The position numbers and the translations under genes are program-made. Source: Thaumarchaeota archaeon CSP1-1 (GTDB lineage Archaea; Thermoproteota; Nitrososphaeria; Nitrososphaerales; Nitrosopumilaceae). Taken from it: a DNA stretch of 64,000 bases. Positions 60,044 through 64,000 of this stretch are shown in pieces. The stretch is from NCBI GenBank assembly GCA_001443365.1, contig LDXL01000006.1, positions 119,387 to 183,386 of the forward strand, read 5' to 3'. The notes under the pieces are model-generated. The model searched no databases. It was not told the origin of the DNA and worked only from the letters and a program-made list of their open reading frames with translations. Position 1 is the first letter of the stretch. Every line of letters starts with the position of its first letter.

Positions 60044-62539
60044 AACAAAATATTCTGCTTCTGGATGATGAACTACAATTGCTGCAGTTGACTGTTCTGG
60101 TATTATTTGACCTGATTCTGTGAGGGTCATGCCTGACTTTTCTGGTTCTAGTAATTTCCACACAAGATTGTGTTGCATCACATCTGGACAGCTTGGATAT
60201 CCCCAGCTATACCTTAGACCCCGATTTTCTCCAATGTTTAATTCTGATTTTATTTTACGGTTTATCCATTCAGCCAATGCCTCTGTAAACTCTACTGCCA
60301 ATCCATGTAGATAGTACGCATCAGTATACTTGTCGTGTTTATTCCATTGTTCAATGATTTCAGGAACTTTGTTCCCTACAGTAACGCATTGAAATGCAAC
60401 AATGTCATCTTTTCCAAAATAATCTGAAAGACAGAGATGTTTGTTCTTCGATGATCTAGGAAAGTCAAAGATGATTTTTTCACCACTGGGATGTTCCACT
60501 TCTAATTTTCCATCTTTGTTATGACATTTGAAATAGCCATGCACTGATTGCGGTTCAAAAAGATTCTCATCTTTTATCCTTATTTTCCATTCTTCAAGTA
60601 ACCTTTCATGATCTTCTTCAGAGTCTTTTCCTGCTTTTCCTCGAAGACCCCAAGACAATTTGAAAAGGGATCTCTTATCAATTAGATTCCATACCTCGTC
60701 CATGTTAATTTGTAACGACTTTAAGCGAATAGGTGTGTTTAAGCTCGGTGCAACAGGTGGAGTTACAGGCTTTACTGCACTATGTGGAAGGCCTGTAGAG
60801 CCAGTTGGTTCTTTAGAAGTTTCTTTCCACTTTTCTAATCTTTCCTTCCATGTTTTGAGAAGATTGTCTTTTTCATCAGAAACTAGTTTGTCCATTGTTT
60901 TTAGTCCTTCAAACATTGTATTACAATAAAACACTCCAGACTCGTATATTCCACCTTCTTTTGCAATTCTGTTGATGTAGTTAGTGTTAATAGCAGCACC
61001 ACCACATAAGACAGGAATTTTCATGTTGGTTTTTCTTGCATGCTCTACAAAAAACTGCATTTGTTTTGATGTTGATACTAGTAAAGCAGACAATCCTATT
61101 GCGTTGGGTTTAACTTCATCGATTTTTTCTAGGAATTTTTGCAATGGGACTTGCTTTCCTAAATCATATACAGTATACCCGTTATTTTCAAAAATTGTTT
61201 TTACAAGATTCTTTCCGATATCATGGACGTCACCATATACAGTTCCTAGTACCAGCTTACCTTTGCTTGTGCCTTCTTCTTTTAGCAAATATTTTTCAAG
61301 CTCAACTACAGCAGCCTTCATGCATTCAGCTGACTTTAGAACAAAAGGCAAAATCAACTCACCTGCCCCAAACTTGTCTCCAACTTCTTTCATGGCAGGA
61401 AGCAAGTCCTCATTTAGAGTCTTGATTGCACCTTCGTGTGTCATCTCTTTTGGCACATCAAGGGTAAGAATTCCATCTTTTTCAATTAACAAATCTGTTT
61501 TTGAAATTTTTTCAGCAATAGCTGTAACTATGTCTTTTTGTATTCCGTCCTTTAGACGATTAACAATTCTAAAGTTGGATTTTTTTCCTGCATTCCATGA
61601 AGGATCAATGTCAACCTTTTTGGTAGGTGAACCAGCTTGAGTACCTGCTTTTTCAATGTGTATGATAAGATCTGAAAGAGCGTTTGGTTGTTTATTAAAA
61701 ATGAGATCTTCTGCTAGTTTTTTCTCTTTTTCATCAATTTCACCATACGGGATGATTTCTTTGGCATTAACTATAGCACAATCAAGACCTGCTTTGACTG
61801 CATGATACAAAAATACTGAATTTAGAATTTTTCTTGCGTATGGAGTCAGTCCAAAGCTGATATTGCTAAGACCAAGGACAGTATACGAACGTGGTAATTT
61901 TTCTTTGACTAGTTTTATTCCTTCTAATGTGTTTTTGCCAGCGTCTAAAAATTCAGCCTCTCCAGTAGCTAGAGTAAAAGTTAGTACATCGAAGATGAAT
62001 TGTTCTGGTTTTAATCCATATTGTTTTCCTGTCTCTAGCAAAAGTTCAGCTGTTTGTAATTTTTCTTGAGGAGTCTTTGCCATTCCTTTAGGACCAATAC
62101 ATAGTGCGATAGCTGGAACGCCATATTTTGCCATCAGTGGTGCTAATTTTTTAAAACGTGTACCATCCCCTTCTAGATTAATTGAGTTAATTATTGGTCT
62201 TCCAGGAATTTGTTCAATTGCAGATTTTATCACATCGGGATCTGTAGAGTCAATTACAAGTGGTGCATCAACTTCTAGACTTATTTTTTTTACAAGTTTT
62301 AGCATAAACTCTTTTTCATCAGCTCGTTCAGTTGTTGCAACACATACATCAATACAATGTGCTCCTTCCTCTACCTGGGATCTAGCTAAACCAACTAGTC
62401 CATCAAAGTCATCATTTAGCACCATTTGTTTTGCTTTCCGTGAACCTTGGGTGTTTACTCGCTCACCAATAATCATTGGTGGGGGTAACTGCTTTAGCTC
62501 AACTGCCTTTAATGCAGAACTAACTCTTGGAGTACTCAA
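60038..62539 (-). CDS. metH: Cobalamin-dependent methionine synthase, C-terminal modules
   Basis: This 833-residue polypeptide holds the pterin-binding domain (IIGERVNTQGSRKAKQMV, SINLEGDG), B12 cap and B12-binding domain (VLGTVYGDVHDIGKNLVKTIFENNGY with the DxHxxG motif whose His coordinates cobalt, then GGAAINTNYINRIAKEGG). The C-terminal activation domain (RYSWGYPSCPDVMQH, SGMTLTESGQIIPEQS) binds SAM for reductive reactivation. It lacks the homocysteine-binding module, which is a separate gene upstream (62586-63533). It starts at TTG 62539. Cobalamin use fits the known B12 synthesis of Thaumarchaeota. Confidence 0.93.
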   Translation of the reverse strand: MSTPRVSSALKAVELKQLPPPMIIGERVNTQGSRKAKQMVLNDDFDGLVGLARSQVEEGAHCIDVCVATTERADEKEFMLKLVKKISLEVDAPLVIDSTDPDVIKSAIEQIPGRPIINSINLEGDGTRFKKLAPLMAKYGVPAIALCIGPKGMAKTPQEKLQTAELLLETGKQYGLKPEQFIFDVLTFTLATGEAEFLDAGKNTLEGIKLVKEKLPRSYTVLGLSNISFGLTPYARKILNSVFLYHAVKAGLDCAIVNAKEIIPYGEIDEKEKKLAEDLIFNKQPNALSDLIIHIEKAGTQAGSPTKKVDIDPSWNAGKKSNFRIVNRLKDGIQKDIVTAIAEKISKTDLLIEKDGILTLDVPKEMTHEGAIKTLNEDLLPAMKEVGDKFGAGELILPFVLKSAECMKAAVVELEKYLLKEEGTSKGKLVLGTVYGDVHDIGKNLVKTIFENNGYTVYDLGKQVPLQKFLEKIDEVKPNAIGLSALLVSTSKQMQFFVEHARKTNMKIPVLCGGAAINTNYINRIAKEGGIYESGVFYCNTMFEGLKTMDKLVSDEKDNLLKTWKERLEKWKETSKEPTGSTGLPHSAVKPVTPPVAPSLNTPIRLKSLQINMDEVWNLIDKRSLFKLSWGLRGKAGKDSEEDHERLLEEWKIRIKDENLFEPQSVHGYFKCHNKDGKLEVEHPSGEKIIFDFPRSSKNKHLCLSDYFGKDDIVAFQCVTVGNKVPEIIEQWNKHDKYTDAYYLHGLAVEFTEALAEWINRKIKSELNIGENRGLRYSWGYPSCPDVMQHNLVWKLLEPEKSGMTLTESGQIIPEQSTAAIVVHHPEAEYFVL

Positions 62540-62585
62540 TGTTATCTATTATTGCGATTTTTCTAAATACTTAACCCTAATTGGA

Positions 62586-63533
62586 TTAAGCTTTTTCATC
62601 AATTACTTTCCTGAGTGCAGCTATATGTTGAGGATTTGTTCCACAGCATCCACCTATTATTCGGATTTTTCCATATTTTGAAATAAAATCTTTTAGTGCC
62701 TTTGCCATATCGTCTGGAGTCATTTTGTATTCTGCGTGTCCTCCAACATTTTCTGGCATTCCTGCATTTGGGACAACAAGTAATTTGTGTGTATTTTGTT
62801 CGTTTAGCCACCTTATGCTTGGAGTCATTTCAATTGGTCCTGTAGAACAGTTTAATCCAAAGACATCAATTCCCATATCTGAAACTGTAGTGTATGCAGC
62901 TTGAATGTTAGTTCCAAGTAACATTTTTCCGTATTGATCAAGAGTTGTGTTTGCAATTATTGGAACTTTTTTTCCGGTTTTTTGTATAGCATTATGACAC
63001 CCTTCTATTGCAAGCTTTACTTCTAAGATGTCTTGACTTGTTTCAATCAGTAACGCATCTACCCCACCAAGGATTAGACCTTCTGCTTGTAGTTCAAATG
63101 CTTGTCTTATTTTATCAAGTGGTATTTGTCCAAGATCTGGATCATTTGAGCTTGGTAAAAATCCAGTAGGACCCATAGAACCAATCACATAACGCGGCTT
63201 GTCAGTAAATTTGGAAGCTACTTCAACTGCAAGCTTTGCAATTTTTTTATTAAATTCCACTGTTTGGTTTCCAAATCCATACTCGTCTAGTTTTAATTTG
63301 TTTGAACCAAACGAGTTTGTTTCAATACAGTCGGCTCCAGCTTCAAGATAACTACGGTGGATTTTTTTTATCCATTCTGGTTTTGTTATAATTAGCCCAT
63401 CATTGAAACCATCTTTTCCATCTGGAAAGTCTTCGGGTTTTGGATTAAATTTTTGTATCTCGGTTCCCATAGCTCCATCAAAAAGAAGAATCTTTTTTTC
63501 CAGTGCTTCTAAAAATGATTCCTTATTTGTCAA
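62586..63533 (-). CDS. Homocysteine S-methyltransferase module of split MetH
   Basis: The 315-residue protein is the N-terminal part of MetH as a separate gene. It has the homocysteine-binding barrel (ILLFDGAMGTEIQKF), FGLNCSTGP and the zinc cysteines GGCCGTNPQHIAALR. An upstream C in GADCIETNSFGSN is also typical. It lies 46 bases upstream of the cobalamin-binding half and would transfer the methyl group from its cobalamin to homocysteine. It belongs to the same operon. Confidence 0.93.
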   Translation of the reverse strand: MTNKESFLEALEKKILLFDGAMGTEIQKFNPKPEDFPDGKDGFNDGLIITKPEWIKKIHRSYLEAGADCIETNSFGSNKLKLDEYGFGNQTVEFNKKIAKLAVEVASKFTDKPRYVIGSMGPTGFLPSSNDPDLGQIPLDKIRQAFELQAEGLILGGVDALLIETSQDILEVKLAIEGCHNAIQKTGKKVPIIANTTLDQYGKMLLGTNIQAAYTTVSDMGIDVFGLNCSTGPIEMTPSIRWLNEQNTHKLLVVPNAGMPENVGGHAEYKMTPDDMAKALKDFISKYGKIRIIGGCCGTNPQHIAALRKVIDEKA

Positions 63534-63659
63534 ATCTTTAACTCGTTTTATGTTATTTCCAAGTTTAATTTATTTGCAAAGTGCATCGATTTCACATTTG
63601 AGTGAATTTCTGAGCAGCATATTTCAAATTAGGTGGTAAATTAGGGATTTTTAGCTATA

Positions 63660-64000
63660 ATGCAACAGATTGGCATAAATAATTTAGTTAGAAGTACAAC
63701 TTTTTTTCAACATGCAGGCATTGCAATAATCTTTATTTTCATGCCTATAATCGCAAGAGGTGTAACTGATTCTCTTTTTGAGGTTGGAATAATTGTAGCC
63801 TCATTTAGTTTTGCGCAAATTCTATCAGAGATTTATTTTGGAAGAATCTCAGACAGAAAAGGAATAAGGCTACTCTTTATTCGCGCTGGATTTGTAGGAT
63901 GTGCCATTACTTTTGGTTTACAGTACTTGGCTACCGACGCTTTATTCCTAATGCTAGCCAGACTTGGGGCGGGAGTAGCAAGTGGCATCATGATTCCTGC
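63660..64000 (+). CDS. MFS-type transporter, 3' end beyond window
   Basis: The visible 113 residues begin MQQIGINNLVRSTTFFQHAG and include several transmembrane helices (AIIFIFMPIIARGV, VGIIVASFSFAQILSEIYF) and the MFS motif A, FGRISDRKGIRL, between helices 2 and 3. The later ARLGAGVASGIMIP fits helix 4. It is an incomplete gene, cut at 64000. The substrate cannot be assigned. Confidence 0.8.
   Translation, partial: MQQIGINNLVRSTTFFQHAGIAIIFIFMPIIARGVTDSLFEVGIIVASFSFAQILSEIYFGRISDRKGIRLLFIRAGFVGCAITFGLQYLATDALFLMLARLGAGVASGIMIP

Noticed and set aside
60984-61640. 218-codon frame antisense to metH
   Set aside because: It mirrors the B12-domain coding sequence; Ser/Phe/Pro-rich with no domain pattern.
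1-64000. Mobile elements or prophage
   Set aside because: No transposase, integrase, terminal inverted repeats or phage structural gene was recognised; gene content looks like core chromosome throughout.

Overview
The window looks like a piece of an ammonia-oxidising archaeon of the Nitrosopumilus type (Thaumarchaeota/Nitrososphaerota). The DNA is A+T rich. The genes are archaeal in kind: Rpo7 (RpoE'), Spt4, ribosomal L15e, L31e and L39e, aEF-1beta, Pth2, CDC48, HerA-NurA-Mre11-Rad50 and geranylgeranyl reductase. Lineage markers include a TackOD1-type zinc protein, a thaumarchaeal NirK-like copper oxidase, a degenerate FtsZ-like protein and secreted proteins ending in a W-rich repeat. Many genes start with TTG or GTG, and good TATA boxes lie about 25 bases before start codons, as expected for mostly leaderless transcripts. 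I see no insertion sequence, prophage, CRISPR array, rRNA or convincing tRNA. No gene-free stretch exceeds 300 bases.

Layout. 1-1323: small, partly Cys-rich unknown genes. 1462-14209: a type IV pilus-like locus. It has a pilin-like gene and a frameshifted Ig-like surface protein on +, a five-gene - operon (TackOD1 protein, three proteins with class III signal peptides, one small membrane protein), a divergent + operon (secretion ATPase and two TadC-like membrane proteins), and a TrmB-type regulator. A TGTGC...GCACA inverted repeat precedes both + units. 14490-20086: small membrane proteins, an Lrp-type ligand-binding protein, MsrA, TruD coupled to a secreted beta-propeller, and Pth2. 20233-24582: a Cys-rich mini-protein, geranylgeranyl reductase, Zn-ribbon/aEF-1beta, CDC48 and a small partner. 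24595-32428: heme O synthase, CBS protein, membrane-anchored double cupredoxin, JAMM protease-like protein, cyclophilin-like and DUF2024 proteins, H+-pumping pyrophosphatase and an SprT-like protein.

32580-38323: GTP-dependent dephospho-CoA kinase and Mrp; rpo7-spt4-nadC; VOC protein; nadA and nadX. NadX, NadA and NadC together give a route from aspartate to nicotinate mononucleotide without NadB. 38423-44009: nurA-herA-mre11-rad50, a tightly coupled DNA end-resection operon. 44006-52674: HEAT-repeat protein, thiol peroxidase-like protein, L15e, soluble histidine kinase, coiled-coil protein, SerA-like dehydrogenase and several secreted or anchored proteins. 52724-57915: NirK-like oxidase, class II fumarase-type lyase, tRNA methylthiotransferase and FtsZ-like protein. 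57923-63533: L31e with a repeat tail, L39e, Nudix hydrolase, MTHFR-like protein and a cobalamin methionine synthase split into two genes. An MFS transporter runs off the right edge.

The most unusual region is 1.4-14.2 kb: a secretion/pilus machine with several very different pilin-like subunits, one over 600 residues long, and a zinc-binding TackOD1 protein at the head of the pilin operon. Functions are assigned from motifs read by eye; no database search was run.
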